A DNA stretch of 64,000 bases from Rhizomucor pusillus (GCA_900175165.2 FWWN02000653.1:1-64000), one strand, 5' to 3'; counted from the first letter of the stretch, positions 10,958-22,571 are shown. The notes: a model not told the origin generated them from the letters alone. Made by a program: numbers and translations.

Positions 10958-12203
10958 ATGGGCTGCTGTCAATCAAACGAAGTACACGATGGCAAGGCAC
11001 GCAATGAGGAGATCGAGAACCAAATCAAGCGTGACAAGCTGAATATGCGCAATGAAGTAAAAATGCTGCTGCTTGGTAAATATTTGGGGGTTGCAGCGTT
11101 TGCTGTGCATTCAAACTTAACACATTTTATGAAGGTGCCGGAGAGTCCGGCAAATCCACAATTTTGAAGCAGATGAAATTGATCCACGACGGTGGATATT
11201 CTCGAGACGAGCGTGAAGCGTTCAAAGAAATCATTTTTTCGAATACTGTTCAGTCGATGCGTGTCATCCTTGAAGCAATGGACAACATGGGCGTCGCCCT
11301 TGCGCAGCCTAGCAACCGCCAGCACGCCGCTGTGGTCATGGACTTGCCGACACAAATTGAACTCGAGTCCTTGCCACCCGAAGTGACTCAGGCCGTAAAG
11401 TCCTTGTGGAAGGACCCAAATCTACTTGGCGTATTTGATCGAAGCCGTGAATATCAACTCAACGACTCTGCCAAGTAGTAAGTGGCTGTCTTGATTTAAA
11501 GCGTTTGTGGATACTCTTTGCTCAAAGAAAAACAATGCAGCTACTTTGATTCCATTGATCGTATCGGTGATCCCAGCTACGTACCAACAGATCAGGATGT
11601 ACTTCGTTCGCGTGTCAAGACGACGGGTATCACCGAAACGACGTTTGTCATTGGAGAACTCACGTACCGTATGTTCGATGTGGGTGGTCAGCGATCAGAA
11701 CGCAAAAAGTGGATCCACTGCTTCGAAAACGTGACAGCAATCATCTTTTTGGTTGCAATTTCCGAATACGATCAAGTCCTCATTGAAGACGAGACAGTGG
11801 TACGTAAAATATATTCCTGTATTCAGGTGCAATGTCAATCTAAATTTCTCGTTTCTAGAACCGTATGCAGGAGGCTCTGACTTTATTCGACTCCATCTGC
11901 AACTCTCGATGGTTCGTCAAGACATCCATCATTCTGTTTTTGAACAAGATTGATATCTTTAAGGAAAAACTGCCAAAGCACCCACTGAGCGAGAACTTCC
12001 CCGACTTTACCGGACCCGAAAACAACTACGATGCAGCAAGCGACTACATTCTCAACAGATTCGTATCGCTCAACCAGTCTGATACCAAGCAAATTTACAC
12101 CCACTTCACATGTGCGACCGACACGCAGCAGATCAAATTTGTCATGGCTGCTGTAAACGACATTATCATTCAAAATAACTTGCGTGAAGGCGGTCTGTTA
12201 TAA
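10958..12203 (+). CDS. heterotrimeric G-protein alpha subunit
   Basis: Four exons encode a complete G-alpha. The N-terminus MGCCQSNEV gives the N-myristoylated Gly2 and palmitoylatable Cys residues for plasma-membrane anchoring. GTPase motifs in order: GAGESGKS (P-loop, rebuilt across the first intron), the RVKTTGITE switch I with the Arg that stabilises hydrolysis, [12 protein letters not shown] (switch II with the catalytic Gln), FLNKID (NKxD) and TCATDT (TCAT). The helical domain between exons 2 and 3 is of normal length. Introns: after LLLG, within KYYFDSID, and between ETV and NRMQ, all GT-AG. The C-terminus INNLREGG-type tail ends GGLL and lacks the Cys at position -4 that is the pertussis-toxin site in Gi-type subunits. 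It relays a seven-helix receptor signal; which receptor is unknown. Confidence 0.96.
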
Positions 12204-12729
12204 ACTTTTAACCTCCTTGATGTTGATGTACTTGTTTATCATATTCTCTTCTTGATCCTCCTTATTTTTTTTAGCCGTCCCTCTCTTGTTATTAACTTTT
12301 GTTCTCCTTTTTTTTATTCCACCGCTATTATTGTTTCCCAAACTAGTGAGAGCACAACCCCCCGCATATTCTGCTGCTCCAAAAATGAAAAAGTCACTTG
12401 TTTGATCTGTGAGAGAATCAGTTAAGGAGTTTTTTTTTAAAAAAAAGAGTTTAGATATCAATTTATTAAGCTCGCGTCTCAAAAAGAATCATGTACTAAG
12501 ATAGTTGAAGATGGTCCCAATCCGCAGGTAAATGACATTGATAATTAACCATTATGCTAACGATTACCCAATACTTTGGATAACATTGCCGCGTGGCATT
12601 CAGTCAAAACAGGTACCATTTATGCGATGTATGTGATAGTATTGATAGTTTACTGCGCAAGCAGGATACGTTCAATGCATCAGTCTTGTCTATAGATTTC
12701 TATAGATTTATGTTGTCGCCTAGTATCTG
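12204..12729. other. 3' region of the G-alpha gene and promoter of the next gene
   Basis: AT-rich, with T-runs directly after the G-alpha stop. No coding frame is supported. Confidence 0.5.
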
Positions 12730-15480
12730 ATGGGTCGCAAAAGAAATATCGGGCGGCGCAGTCCCACACGGTCAATGCTCATGTGTGGCCCAGTTCCTGG
12801 GTTTACCATCTTTGTGCAACTTGACATGTTCGTGCCCAACGACTCTCTACAACGACTCGCTGAAAGCCTCATTATCGAACTCTGCAAATCCTACACATGG
12901 CAGCTCTCATGCAACGTCGGCGAAAGCAGGCAAGACGGACACAGCGCACAGGTGGCTCCGTTGCACAATGTAGAGAAGGAATTGGTAATGGGCGATCACA
13001 TAAAAGAGTACAACACGGTGGTGGAAAGCTACGGCAGCCTGGTGAGTTTCCTACTGCGGATACCACAAGAATATGTCAGCATGCACTCGAGCCCATTTAC
13101 TCTGTGGAGCGTTCAAGTTATCCTGTCCGCGCACTATCAGCAAGAGGCGAAATATGGGTTTTTGCCTCGCATTGATACCAATGCCCTGAAGCATAATTTT
13201 GTGATTGTCATTTTTCCTCCTACTACATCGTCATCGTCGTCGTCGGCTGCAAACTGTCTTCTTGAGCCTAGTATGGGGACCGTGACACGCCAGCTGGATG
13301 GATCATCGTCGTCCTCTATTTGCGGCGCCGTTACGCAAAAAGCCAGTGATGACTCGCTTACATCAATCAATGCCGGCATCTGCTCTGATGCTTTGTCGCG
13401 CGAGATTGAGAAACTTTTCGAGGTACGTTTCCGCGGGAATTAACGCCCATCGGCGCTTAACTGAACCTAAATATTTAGACTCTTTCGAGCACGAAGCACT
13501 TGAAAGAGAAGCGTCGCACAGTAGTCAACAAGATCTTTGGTATGTTGCGTTATGCATATCCACAAGCAAAGCTCAAAGTTCAGATGTTTGGGTAAGCATA
13601 CGGTGAGCCTTACTTTTCAAACGAACGAATAGTTTGAACATTTCGGTTGTAGATCTGCTGCAAATAATCTGGACTTTGGAGATTCCGACCTGGATTTATG
13701 CATCGTGGTTCCCGAGCAACAATTCTCCCAAGATATCAGCAGAATTAACAAATTATCCAGGGAACGAAATTCATACTACAACATGTTTGATCTGAGAGAG
13801 AAGCTGCGAAGGAGCGGCATGGAGAATGTCGAAGCTATAGCTCACGCATCTGTACCTATCTGCAAGTTCTTTGATCCAAAAACTGGCATCCATTGCGATA
13901 TCACGACGCAAAATACCCTCGGCGTGCATAACTCCAAACTCGTAAAGGAGTACACGCAGCTTGATCCACGTGTTCGACCGTTTATATACGCAATAAAATA
14001 TTTCTCAAAAGTACGACAGATCAACAGTCGTAAGTATACAAAAAGAGCAAAGCATAGACTATGTGATGTTTACCTTGATTGAATTTTAGCCAGAGACGGC
14101 ACCCTCAGCAGCTATGCCTATACCATGATGGCCCTTTTTTACCTCATGACCTGCAACCCACCAGTAATTCCCAATCTGCAGCGTATAAGTGGACGAAATA
14201 CTTGCCAGTACCGTGATTGTCGCATGAAACGAATAGGAGAGCAGCATTTTCTTTACAAACGTAACCCGGTTATATGCAACGTTGGCTTCCATACTTGCAT
14301 CAGCCTGACAAACGATCCGACAGCTCCAGCACTGGAAACGAAGCTAGGATATCGAACATTGTGGTATTGCAGGAATCAAATGAGCGTCGGCGAGCTGGTT
14401 ACTGGGTTCTTCGAATATTATGCCCACAAATTCAAGTACGACACTAAAATCACATCCATTCGGGCCGGTCGTCTTTTGCAGCGAAGCAAAATGTATCAAA
14501 CCTCATATATTGTTGTTGAAGATCCGTTCATTGTCGACCGCAACGTGGCGTAAGTATTTACCTGGCTGATGCGAAGATTTGCGCGACTTATCAAGATTAT
14601 CAGGCATACATGCTCCAAAGTCGGCTTTGAAACGATCCTTGCAGAATTTGAACGCGCCTGTACGCTTTTAAAAAACAATTCATCGTTCGATTTGGTGGCT
14701 ACTCCTGTCGATCGCGATCCAAAGCCGTTGGTTTCTAGTTCTCTGCAGCAGCAAAACAGGAAATCTAATCGCTCTTCTTTGCGGCAAACAGAGTGGGAAG
14801 CAGCCGCAAGAAAATTTAATGAAGAGGTTATCAATGGTTTTGATGTTCACTCGGTGGATAGCGCAAACTGGTTCGATGACGTCGTGTTTGAGAAGAACCA
14901 GTCTGATCCAGATGTTGCGACCGCGGATGTTACGATTAAACATCCAGATGGATCATCGACGAGAGGGAACAAAGGATATCAGAGGGAGAAAGTACAGGAG
15001 ACTGGACAGATAGTGGAAGAATCACAGCAAAAGCCTGAACAAAAGAAATCTGACGAACCTGTTCTCATGCTCGGACCTATTACAGGTGAAGAGGCATCAA
15101 GCAGCGAGAAAATTGGCAAAACTTGCACGGTGGATGGATCTTCAAAGGAGGTTGCGGATATCTCATCACAGCTGTCATGTGCCGATGATGATGGTGAATA
15201 CGACGAGCACGAAAACCGAACAAAATTTGTATGTTTCCAAAACATATCCGAGATCGTCGACAAGCTCGACATCGTTGAGGTGCTTAGCAGATATGGCAGG
15301 ATTTCACAGATCCGCATACGCACCAGAGCTCCAGCTGCAGGTTTCGGCTCTGCAACTTGGATTGTCAAATTGCTGCTACATCGAAAAATCTCCGAACTTC
15401 CTCGCTCTCTCGAATTATCTGGGAACCGTGTATACCAAATACCATCAATCGCCACCGATGCATCCATCTGCTATGCCTGA
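12730..15480 (+). CDS. Cid1-type terminal nucleotidyltransferase (non-canonical poly(A)/poly(U) polymerase) with C-terminal RRM-like domain
   Basis: Five exons (12730-13422, 13479-13591, 13653-14029, 14090-14549, 14604-15480) give 839 residues. The polymerase-beta-type domain starts near residue 245 (LKEKRRTVVNKIFG). It carries GSAANNLDFGDSDLDL at about 269-285, with the two metal-binding aspartates in GDSDLD, and IHCDIT with the third. The PAP/25A-associated domain follows (GTLSSYAYTMMALFYL, MSVGELVTGFFEYY, VVEDPFIVDRNVAHT). At about 757-835 the segment FVCFQNISEIVDKLDI through AAGFGSATWIVKL looks like a degenerate RRM with RNP2-like and RNP1-like strands. The ~230-residue N-terminus and an acidic linker are unrecognised. 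An in-frame stop directly before 12730 fixes the start. It should add nucleotides to RNA 3' ends; A versus U cannot be decided. Confidence 0.86.
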
Positions 15481-15817
15481 TACATCCCAATCGTGGTTAT
15501 ACCGAAGACATTGTACTGTAAATGCAAATACCCACGCCTGCACTCAGGAATACTCACTAGAACATGTGCTTTTCATTGCTTGAATAACCAATCTCTTTGC
15601 TTTCCTTCCTTTCTCGAATTTCAAACAGCGTTTCAATAGGAAGGTTTATATATGTTAAAGAGATACATAAAAAAGAGGGAATGGATTGTGGATGAAACGC
15701 GGGCTGAGAAAGAGAGGGAAAAGACAGAGAGGAGAATAGAGAGAGAATGTGTGTGAATGACTTTGTGGTTATTATGTTACAAGTCAAAGTTGGGGGTATC
15801 AGAGAGATGGTTGTTTC
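15481..15817. other. convergent 3' regions
   Basis: Short region between the 3' ends of two convergent genes. It contains a GA-rich tract around 15700-15750 and no gene. Confidence 0.5.
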
Positions 15818-17186
15818 TTAACTACGAGCTTCCGCTTCTTTTGGTTGTTCCTTTGATGCTTTGCCTTCACAGTAGTTGTGAGCAGATGCAAAAGGACGAG
15901 GTCTTCGGGTTGCAGCAACGTGTGGTTTACGCTGCGGGAATAGTTTCTTTGGGTTCTTCAGATCCAAAAGAAGCATCCCTGTCGGCGACATGCTTGCGGC
16001 CTGTGCGTGTTGAATACTGGTATCTTGTCTCTGTTCCTGTGGAAGGTTTGAACGCCGCAGTTTTGCTCTCAAGGCCTCCATGACTTTCTCGTGGTCCAGT
16101 TGAGCCTCATCTGATGTCTGCTTTTTTGGAGACACCTGGTGAGGTGGAACAGGAGGGGGAGGAGGTAACGGCGATGTAGTCTCATCGTTGCTGTTACCAT
16201 TCGTTTGCGTGGACGGGCAGGGAGACATGGGCGTTCTGCGGTTTCGTTTTGACATTTTCGTACTAGCGTTTGATTTTCGCTGAGATCGCGTGCGAGATAA
16301 CGTTCGTTTGCATGGTCTGTCGGTTGTTGTTGTTGTCGTTATTGTTGATGATGTTCGTGTTTCTGTATTCTGGGCATCTGCCTGTTCTTTTGATAATTGC
16401 TGTTGTTGTTGTTGTTGTTGTTGTTGTTGCTGTCGTCGTGGTTGTTGCTGTTGCTGCTGTTGTTGATGCTGCTTTGTTTGCTGCTGGTAAGGAACCTTGT
16501 CGTCTTTCCTTGCATCAGGTGGTGACGCCTTTGAAATACTCAAATCGGCAAATGGGACCTCGAATCCATATACAGAAGGCGATGGCATGTAGCTTGGGGA
16601 AGGAGAAGGAGGGGTGGTCGTGACAGAGGCGGTTGAGGACGGCAGCGGAGCCATTAATGGCATGCTGGTATTCGGCCAGGCTTCTGCTGCAAGTTCGGAG
16701 GAAGCTGCTGACATGGCCAAAGAACCTAATGTTATCCTCAGGAGTTAATTTGATAGCTCAATGTAACAAGGACAATATCCAAAAATGTTACCAAAGCCAT
16801 CGATCAAAGAAAAAGCATCGGTTGATTCTCGATGATGTTCGGTCCCAGCACCAAATAACTCGAGATATTTTGTCTGCAAGCGTGCCTCTTCAGCCCGGCG
16901 TAATTCTTCTGCGGCTCGCCTCTGTTTTAACAATGTTTTTGTAAGCATCATCGTATTACACATACTTTTAAATATCAAAAAGGGCTCGTACTTTATCTTC
17001 CTCCGCTTTTGCAGCCAAGATATGCTTGAGTAATTCGGTATCGTGTTGATATCGTTCGAGTATTTCGCTCACGGCAAGGTCAACGAAACTGGTGTACCTT
17101 TCGTAGGGCGGGGTAGGTTCGTAGTCTTTAAAGGCGGGCACAGTTGGGGGAGGCTGTGACCACAATGTAGCGTCGACGGGGTTCAT
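15818..17186 (-). CDS. polyQ, low-complexity protein with N-terminal coiled coil (unrecognised)
   Basis: I do not recognise the family. Three exons join in frame. MNPVDATLWSQPPPTV opens the protein, and a helical, charged segment (LAVSEILERYQHDTELL then AKAEEDKRRAAEELRRAEEA across intron 16922-16991) predicts a coiled coil. SLIDGFGSLAMSAASSEL spans intron 16726-16791. The rest is Ser/Thr/Pro-rich with two long Gln blocks broken by PRR, a run of Thr, and a basic stretch with repeated R/S/K residues (RTRSQRKSNASTKMSKRNRR) that could be a nuclear signal. A short conserved-looking C-terminal part (LDHEKVMEALRAKLRRS, LLLDLKNPKKLFPQRK) may be a docking motif. The composition suggests a nuclear or scaffold protein; this is inference. 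Confidence 0.65.
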
Positions 17187-18194
17187 TGCGCGGAGGAGAG
17201 GAGAGGGAAAGTGTGGAAAAATAAGAGGGTTGCGTGTGTGAGTGGAGAGTGAGAGAGAAGAGAAGAAACAGGAAAACGAGCGCTTGAAAGTTTGTGACAC
17301 TCAAACCTAAGACACTTAAAACGCCGCGCGTTGCTCAAGTAACACGCAGCACGATTGTCGCCACCACAGCAGCCACGCGGACTGTATTCCCCCCTCCCTC
17401 ATCATCATCACCCGATACAATCTAAATATGGTGCTCATGAGCGGAACGGTGGAGTTTCTGAACCTCTCCCTTTCCGCACCACATTTAGTGCACTGCACTT
17501 GCAATATGTCGCATGCTTGTCATTGCTAGGGTACTTGTGCCTATCTTGCGGGTCAGCGAGCGAGGGGAACAGTTGGGATCAAAAAAAGCACCCGCGTACC
17601 AACAATAGCTCCGCCGGAAGACACAGATGGATCCTTCAGGAAGAAAGCTACGATCGGGTCTGTTGTTTGGAGCTCAAATAATCGATTACCATTCCTCATT
17701 GTCGATTTTCGGGCCCGCCATTTTCTTCTCATCATTTGCTAATGTAGCGCACGATATTTGATATAAATTATTTGCACGTTGTTACATAATGATTTAAAAC
17801 TTTCGTAACCACGCTAGTAGCTGCCACGCTGTTGCTAGCACATTGCAGCAATCTGTTTTGCTCTCTGCAGACTATCTGCAAGGAAGCGTTGCTGCGTATG
17901 GGTAAACACTGCAGCATCTAGACATGTGTACGCTCCAGTTATGTTATTCCGCATGATTATTGAGCTTTGCTTTGTAAACTAGTCGTATTACAAATTACAA
18001 ATATTGTGATATTCATTTAATATACATTTCTATGGTTCGAAAGGAGCATTTTCTGCTGCTACTGCAACGCTTTTGTTTCGTCATTGGCGATATTGTTTCA
18101 ATCCAGGAATAATTTCCAAGAACCCGATGCATAGGCTGCACAAGCCGCTTGCTTTTCCATTCCCGCCAACGGCTTCTTCGTTTTTTACTGTACG
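17187..18194. other. divergent promoter region, no gene
   Basis: About 1 kb between divergent genes, with GA/CT-rich tracts near 17210-17280 and AT-rich DNA near 17750-18010. Small frames here lack motifs. Confidence 0.5.
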
Positions 18195-20467
18195 ATGTCA
18201 AACACTGCAGCGACAGAAGCGATCCAATCCCCTCTGACAGTCATAGCACGCCTCTTTGGTATGCATTCGGATCTTTGCAGTCGATTGTTTGCTTAGAGCT
18301 GACGCAACAACCTGTACAGAGCAACATGTCCAGGACAAGGAACCCAGCACGTTTGATCCGTCCGATCATTTCGCGAACCTGTTTGCAACCACTGATCAGA
18401 GGTCCCAGGTACTTCACAGCATGTGACTTGAGGAGGAACAACTTTCAGAATAGGAAACATCTGACTATCCCGTTCCGTGGTAGATACCAGCTATAAATTC
18501 AGTCTCGGTGCAACGTGTGCCTAAAAATACGTTGGTGCGTTTCAGATGCATGGTCCAGGATACAGGTCTTGGTCCTGAGATGTTTGTGAGCGCATACAAA
18601 TCCAACAGTGGCACAGAACTGAAATGCTATCGATATACGGACGACCCTATCGATTCTGATGTAAGCGTGGACTTCGTGTATTTCAGGGTGGCATTGTACA
18701 CGGTAGAGACGGATTTTCTAAATTTTGCCGTTTTAGGCTGCAATCTTTGATGAATCGTCAAGTTACTTGTGTGAACGCTTTCCGGTTTATTGTGTATCTC
18801 CACCAGGTGAAACTGATTGGGTAAAAGATCGGCTGTATCCCACCGGTATGCATGCAAGGAGGAATTATTAGCCTATAGCATCTAAAATTAACAGCAAAAA
18901 TGGGATTAGAGCTGAGCACGAGTTTCGATGGGCTTAGCATCGAGAACCTTGAATCCAAGAAAGACGATAAAAAGTTCCCGCTCCCGGAAACTGAACACAG
19001 CGCTGCCATTGTCAAGTTTTATCAATCCGCCGAAGCCCTGAGGGTTGGGCAACTAGTCGATGTTATCGGCGTGATGGGCGCTGTTCAGCCAGAGGATACA
19101 GAAGTCGATCAGTTCAATCCTGGAATGTCCAGTCTGTCGGGCGTACCTGTGATACATGCTATTACGTACCAGTCCCTGGAAGGGTCTGCTGGTGTACCAT
19201 TTGGTTCCGAGGATTTAGATAATATGTTGCACCAAGCGCGTGACATCCGCGCTAAATTGATCGACTACATCGCCGCTGTTTTTGGGGGCGATAAGCTCGT
19301 CGCAGAATTTGTGCTGCTCCAGCTGATTTCACGAGTGTAAGCAACTTTCATCGACGTTGCACGACATTTCACACATTCTCACAAACATTTTGATTAGTAC
19401 TGCAAAGCATCAAGACGTTAAAATTGGACAGTTCACATTGAACGTATCCAATTTCCCTGATGTCGCTCAGAACGGGAAATCTTCCTCGTACTACGCGCTC
19501 AAAAACACTGCGAGCAAGTTGGTTGCATCAATGATAGAGCGTCTTGCTTTACAAATCGTCTCTTTGCCGTTAACGATCGAAGGTCTGAACGCTGGTCGTT
19601 TTTCTCCGAAAAGTGAATATGAAAACTTGCAAGCTGGTCTGCTACAACTCGTGGATGGAACTTCGCTGCTGATTGACGAGACCTCTCTGACGGAAGGAAC
19701 TTTGAATGATACTGGTAATTTCGTTTTATTGCATCGCATGACTTGGCGTCTCATACATATTTCAAGGCGTTCGAAATGTCCAGGCACTCAACAATGTTAT
19801 CCAGAACCAAAGCCTGAAATATGACTTCCCCTACAGTCAATTTGACTTTGACACCGATATTTCTATCATTTCGCTTTCTTCTGGAAAATCGATTCTACCG
19901 GTGAGTAGTTATACTCTAAGTTCTGACAACCAGTTTGAATAACCATTAATACCATCCGACCTAGAATCATTGCTCTGTTCGTCTTGAGCCAATATACAAC
20001 TTGGCAGAGATAGACGAACCTCTACCAAATCTACCGGCGGAAACAATGAACATATTTAGAATGTATCTGCAAGCTGCTAAGCATAGTGCTTACGATATTC
20101 CAGCGGAAGTGTCTGAGGTTCGTTCATATACTTAGAACAAGGTGATGAAGAACGATTGACTGAAAAATGACTGCACAGTACATACAAAGTAACTTTGTCA
20201 ATGAGCGCAAGAGTGCATCGGAAAGCGGCAAGACTTTACCTACTCAGGAGGACTTGATGCTGCGGGTGAACCTTGCTAGGTAACGAGTTTTCTTTTTACA
20301 TAACATGACACTGTTGAACTGACTTAGCATTGAAAAAATTTAGGTTGGTATCTTTGTCATTTGGAGAAAAGACTCTTAAGAAGGAGTCTTATGACTACGC
20401 CAAGTCCCTCGATGAATCGAGAAAGAGCAGACTTCACGGATCTGAAAAGCAAAAAGATGCAAAATAG
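18195..20467 (+). CDS. MCMBP: mini-chromosome maintenance complex-binding protein (MCMBP/ETG1 family)
   Basis: A nuclear MCM2-7 partner that, in animals and plants, helps unload or protect MCM complexes and supports sister cohesion. The reading frame is spread over at least nine exons. MSNTAATEAIQSPLTVIARLF opens the protein, then an acidic exon ends in FANLFATTDQRSQ. IPAINSVSVQ and NTLVRFRCMVQDTGLGPEMF follow, the latter a family hallmark. PPGETDWVKDRLYP and LRVGQLVDVIGVMG come next, then YIAAVFGGDKLVAEFVLLQL in the C-terminal half. The end is KSRLHGSEKQKDAK. Intron borders are GT-AG throughout (for example GTAAGC after DSD and GTGAGT after SILP). No AAA ATPase motif is expected or seen. All core blocks are present, so the gene looks intact. 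Confidence 0.88.
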
Positions 20468-20970
20468 ATTCGTTATATTGTAAATATGTATCAAAGCATA
20501 GAAATTCATAATTGCATCAATTCAATCGCCATTACTATATATTATTATTATTATCGGTTCACATGTAATCGCTCCGCATGTTTTCAATGAAAGCAAGACA
20601 TTTTCTTTGTTCCCATCCTTTCTTCGTTTAAGTGCATATAATAGGAGAGACCTTGGTATCTAAATTCATTTGATTGTCCTTTTTCATTTTTCTTCATTTC
20701 GTCTATTCATGCATATGGACAGCTGTCAACTTCCTGTATCAGCAACGCAGTCAGTCCGGTCGACAATGACCACTATCTGTCTGTCCAAAGTAAATCCTTT
20801 ATCAAGAACCGAGAGGATTCTAAATAATCAACCACAACAGTTTTACGCACGACGCCGACGTTACGGCGCGGCATTACTGGTATTTGCGCTGTGTGGATGT
20901 CGTCTTGAGAAGCATATCAGAGCTATTCTCCGTTCAAACACTTGTCTAAATACATTTGTAGGTATGAGAG
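20468..20970. other. intergenic, no gene
   Basis: This is the 3' flank of the MCMBP gene, AT-rich with ATT repeats near 20535-20550. One 113-codon frame (20670-21011) has no motif and runs into the repeat block, so I do not call it. Confidence 0.45.
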
Positions 20971-21335
20971 ATAGAAAGCTTGCTCAGAAAAGTCAAAAGA
21001 AACCGTGCTGACACGCTTTAATGATAAGCATTCCTTCTGAATTCTGTGGCAAAGTGAGCTGGAGAGGACCCGCATCACCTTTAAGTGCAGAGATCAGAAT
21101 TGCAGACCATGTTGATGCTCAAGTCATCAGAATATTTGTAAAGAGCAATCGTAAGATCAAAATGCAAAATCGTTTAATGTCTAATGTCTGAAGGAAGTGG
21201 ACTTCTTGGAATGGAGGTAAGATTAGGTAAACGCTTCTGTTTTATTGTGCCTGTAGGTAAACTCAGAAGATGACAACGACGCATAACGTTTGTGTCCATT
21301 ACCACGGAAAAACGAAATTCCGGAATAGAAGGTAC
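20971..21335. repeat. repeat block A, inverted copy at 35875-36262
   Basis: Reverse-complementing this block gives a clear, gapped match to 35875-36262. Examples are the shared CGTTATGCGTCGTTGTCATC and TTCCTTCAGACATTAGACAT words. No function is recognised inside the block. It is one part of a larger duplicated unit that also holds the tRNA-like and U2 sequences. Confidence 0.85.
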
Positions 21336-21366
21336 CCCTAGACTGATTTTTCATACATGACCAAAG

Positions 21367-21438
21367 GTCCCTATAGCTTAATCGGTAGAGCGCCGGCTTT
21401 CAAAACTGGAGGTGTCTGGTTCAAATCCAGTAGGGTCC
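21367..21438 (+). tRNA. tRNA-like sequence with anticodon UCA (mitochondrial-type tRNA-Trp look-alike)
   Basis: The sequence folds as a cloverleaf. The acceptor arm pairs GTCCCTA with TAGGGTC (one T-T mismatch). T8-A9 precede a D arm GCTT/GAGC with an AATCGGTA loop. The anticodon arm CCGGC/ACTGG has one C-A mismatch and a loop TTTCAAA, giving anticodon TCA. The T arm is CTGG TTCAAAT CCAG. UCA reads UGA, which is Trp in fungal mitochondria. The overall look (TAGCTTAAT..GGTAGAGC) is organellar/bacterial. No CCA is encoded. The mismatches suggest either a pseudogene or a nuclear copy of a mitochondrial tRNA. It lies inside the duplicated unit; only its 3' half is recognisable in the other copy, next to the assembly gap. 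Confidence 0.6.
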
Positions 21439-21439
21439 T

Positions 21440-21956
21440 ACGGGTGGTCCCGGTAATCGTACCCTTGCATGCGAAGTTCGCTTCGCACGATAATGCGGGC
21501 AAACCTGGGCTACCTTTTTTCTTCTCGTTATCGTAACTGTCGTTTGCTACGCATAACAAAACATTTCGTTAGTAAAGAGCATTCTGTTTATGCTGAAGCT
21601 CAATGTTGTAGCGTACCTTTGAAGCAAGACGCGGTTTGCATATTTCCACCGATTTTGGCGGTACTCAAAATGGGCACCTGCAAGCTCTACTTGTACTATG
21701 TATGAATGAAGAGCTACGAGCCTTTCAAAGTTCCTCGTATGTAGAAGTACGCAGGAGGCGTAGTAGTGGCACGCAATGCCCGCGCAAGTTGCAATGATGT
21801 TGGTGATCGGACACGTCGCTGATCCATGCACATCACGCAGCGATGGGCAGTTAACTCAAGACTGCTAGATCACAAAGGCCAGTTGATCCGAAGTGATCGT
21901 TGCAAAGACATGCTGGTTTGTGATCGAGAAGCAGGCAGGCGCTGCTCCAAAGATTC
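21440..21956. repeat. repeat block C, inverted copy at 35261-35850
   Basis: It matches the reverse complement of 35261-35608 and, across the N gap, of about 35786-35850. Shared words include CTACTTGTACTATGT, GAAGAGCTACGAGCC and GCGCTGCTCCAAAGAT. A frame reading NEELRAFQSSS is kept in both copies, hinting at an old coding origin, but stops interrupt it. Confidence 0.85.
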
Positions 21957-22349
21957 GAAAAGATGTAGTCTTCCTTCCCCGCATACTCACCAAATCAGTT
22001 TGCATAATTTGTCTAGATCACAAAACATGACTCTGCATGCTGTCATCCACCGTAAAATTCCAGTTAAAGTTGTGACAAGATATCTTTGACGCACTATCAG
22101 TTGTAGTCCATCAGCGATGAAGTATCGTCAAGCATTGCACGACACGTACGCAGGCTATAAAGATAACATCAACACACGACAAATCACATTAACTGCAGTA
22201 TTTATGTTATTGAGTTATTCCAGATATTTACCATATTCATTTACATTCATCAATGTAAGGACGAAATCGTGCTGTAAATATAGCAATTTCAACAAACTCC
22301 TCTCCTCCACTATATCCTGTTTTTTTTCATTTTCATTTTTGGTTTGTCG

Positions 22350-22532
22350 GCGTCGCACAACTAGAGTGTGAGGTTGTGGACACCAGCGGTCACTGTGATG
22401 GCGAGCCAGCGCACAGGAGACCAGGTGGAAAAGATAAGAGTAACAACATGAGGAACAATGATCCTCGTTATCGTTGTTAAAATATAAAGAACAGATACTA
22501 CACTTGATCTTAGCCAAAACACCTGAGAGGAT
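22350..22532 (-). ncRNA. U2 spliceosomal snRNA
   Basis: The transcript would start near 22532 (ATCCTCTCAGG...) and run about 183 nt, close to the usual U2 length. It contains the diagnostic TTTTGGCTAAGATCAAG block and GTGTAGTATCTGTTCTT, which includes the branch-point recognition sequence GTAGTA. A TTTTAAC loop like stem-loop IIa follows, then a GAGGA...TCCTC hairpin like IIb. A GC-rich 3' domain (GTGCGCTGGCTCGCC...) can form terminal stems. A TATA box lies about 30 bp upstream. Odd points: the 5' stem I pairing is weaker than in standard U2, and the Sm site is poor (TTATCTTTTCC rather than an AUUUUUG type). It may therefore be a divergent active gene or an early pseudogene. U2 pairs with the intron branch site and with U6 in the spliceosome. 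Confidence 0.78.
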
Positions 22533-22562
22533 GAGGAACATCAAGGTACCTAGGACATCGTT

Positions 22563-22571
22563 CTTTATATA
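22563..22571 (-). promoter_or_regulatory. TATA box upstream of the U2 snRNA gene
   Basis: TATATAAAG, read on the minus strand, ends about 31 bp before the inferred U2 5' end. The corresponding position in the inverted copy reads TATAAGCAG, so the box is degraded there. Confidence 0.6.

Noticed and set aside
16380..16500. GTT/CTG repeats considered as a regulatory satellite
   Set aside because: They are the coding CAA/CAG run of the polyQ protein on the minus strand.
16270..16623. Val/Leu-rich plus frame that could look like a membrane protein
   Set aside because: Antisense of the polyQ coding region (CAG repeats read as GTT/GTC/CTG on the other strand).
21100..21140. C/D-box snoRNA-like words in repeat block A (CTGATGA and CTGA on the minus strand)
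   Set aside because: The boxes are not conserved in the inverted copy and there is no terminal stem.
21215..21235. U1-like word (CTTACCT on the minus strand) in repeat block A
   Set aside because: No U1 stem-loops or Sm site follow; likely a coincidence.
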